From: Hippasteria phrygiana
Taxonomy: Eukaryota > Echinodermata > Asteroidea > Valvatida > Goniasteridae
Direction: 5' to 3'
NCBI GenBank assembly: GCA_037893225.1
Contig: JAZGUH010000152.1
Location: forward strand, 434,001-498,000
DNA length: 64,000 nucleotides
In this document: one piece after another, positions 63,679-64,000 of the stretch
Layout: the number at the start of each line of letters is the position of its first letter
How positions within the stretch are numbered: position 1 is the first letter of the stretch
Translations under genes and position numbers: made by a program
Notes under the pieces: generated by a model
What the model saw: the letters and a program-made list of their open reading frames with translations, nothing else
The model's database searches: none
What the model was told of the DNA's origin: nothing

Positions 63679-63821
63679 GTGAGTGTTTGAGTGTGTATCT
63701 GAAATTTACTAAAAAGGAAAGACGCCAACAAATCAAATGCCAAATGTTCTATGATATGAAGTGAAATCATCAACATTATCTGCTTTTGATAAATACAAGC
63801 TTAAACCCCCCTAGGTATTTT

Positions 63822-64000
63822 TACTAGGAGGCTTCCTCAACCTGTCAAAATCCAACACTGTGCAGTATACCTATGGCACATTCTTTGGACGTAGACAAAT
63901 TGGGGCATCATAGCTCCATGTAAAGTAATGGTGCCAAGGCCCTGCAGTACTGAACCCATCAAAACTTGACAAAACCTGCTGTTGGAGTTTGCAAGGCTTG
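63822..64000 (+). repeat. Dispersed repeat, copy 2 of 2 (runs off the window)
   Basis: Same as 55261-55455: gcttcctcaacctgtcaaaa, gacaaattggggcatcatag, ctgctgttggagtttg. Confidence 0.8.

Overview
This is eukaryotic nuclear DNA from an animal. The coding sequence is split into short exons with GT/AG junctions and is surrounded by intronic repeats. The dominant feature is a partial NUP210 (gp210, nuclear pore membrane glycoprotein 210) gene on the + strand. I resolve 25 consecutive internal exons between 3519 and 63678, 3,658 coding bases or about 1,219 codons. All 24 internal junctions keep the reading frame. The window starts inside the gene: the N-terminal part lies to the left, and the last exon with the stop lies to the right. 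The encoded part is the C-terminal two thirds of the protein: lumenal beta-rich/Ig-like repeats including a Big_2-type domain, one transmembrane helix, and the start of the nucleoplasmic/cytoplasmic tail. The organism cannot be named from sequence alone. An invertebrate deuterostome (cephalochordate, hemichordate or echinoderm) is my best inference, from moderate identity to vertebrate NUP210 and a dense load of hAT-like elements and tRNA-SINEs.

Layout. 1-3.5 kb: upstream intron with two abutting hAT-like elements and a 21-bp minisatellite. 3.5-20.3 kb: nine widely spaced NUP210 exons (A-I). 20.3-41.96 kb: one intron of about 21.7 kb. It hosts an intronless, divergent class A GPCR gene on the opposite strand (25646-26743), several hAT-like elements, LINE 3' fragments, and a 3-kb repeat block rich in palindromic CRE (TGACGTCA) sites. 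41.96-63.7 kb: sixteen more closely packed NUP210 exons (J-Y).

Most non-coding sequence is repeat-derived: non-autonomous hAT-like elements with recognisable 8-bp target duplications, TTAA-flanked piggyBac-like MITEs, pogo/Tigger-like and deleted mariner elements, PIF/Harbinger-like MITEs, at least three tRNA-derived SINE families, and more than ten minisatellites.

The most notable theme is the link between terminal-inverted-repeat elements and minisatellites. Three copies of one hAT-like family (592-1186, 51212-51594, 57284-59114) each carry a 12-bp array inside their inverted ends. Other unrelated inverted-repeat elements (1195-1806, 35592-36106, 45106-45982) also carry internal arrays. 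A second theme is repeats that touch splice sites: a repeat overlapping the exon L donor, a MITE ending 10 nt before exon W, and an array of acceptor-like units before exon D.
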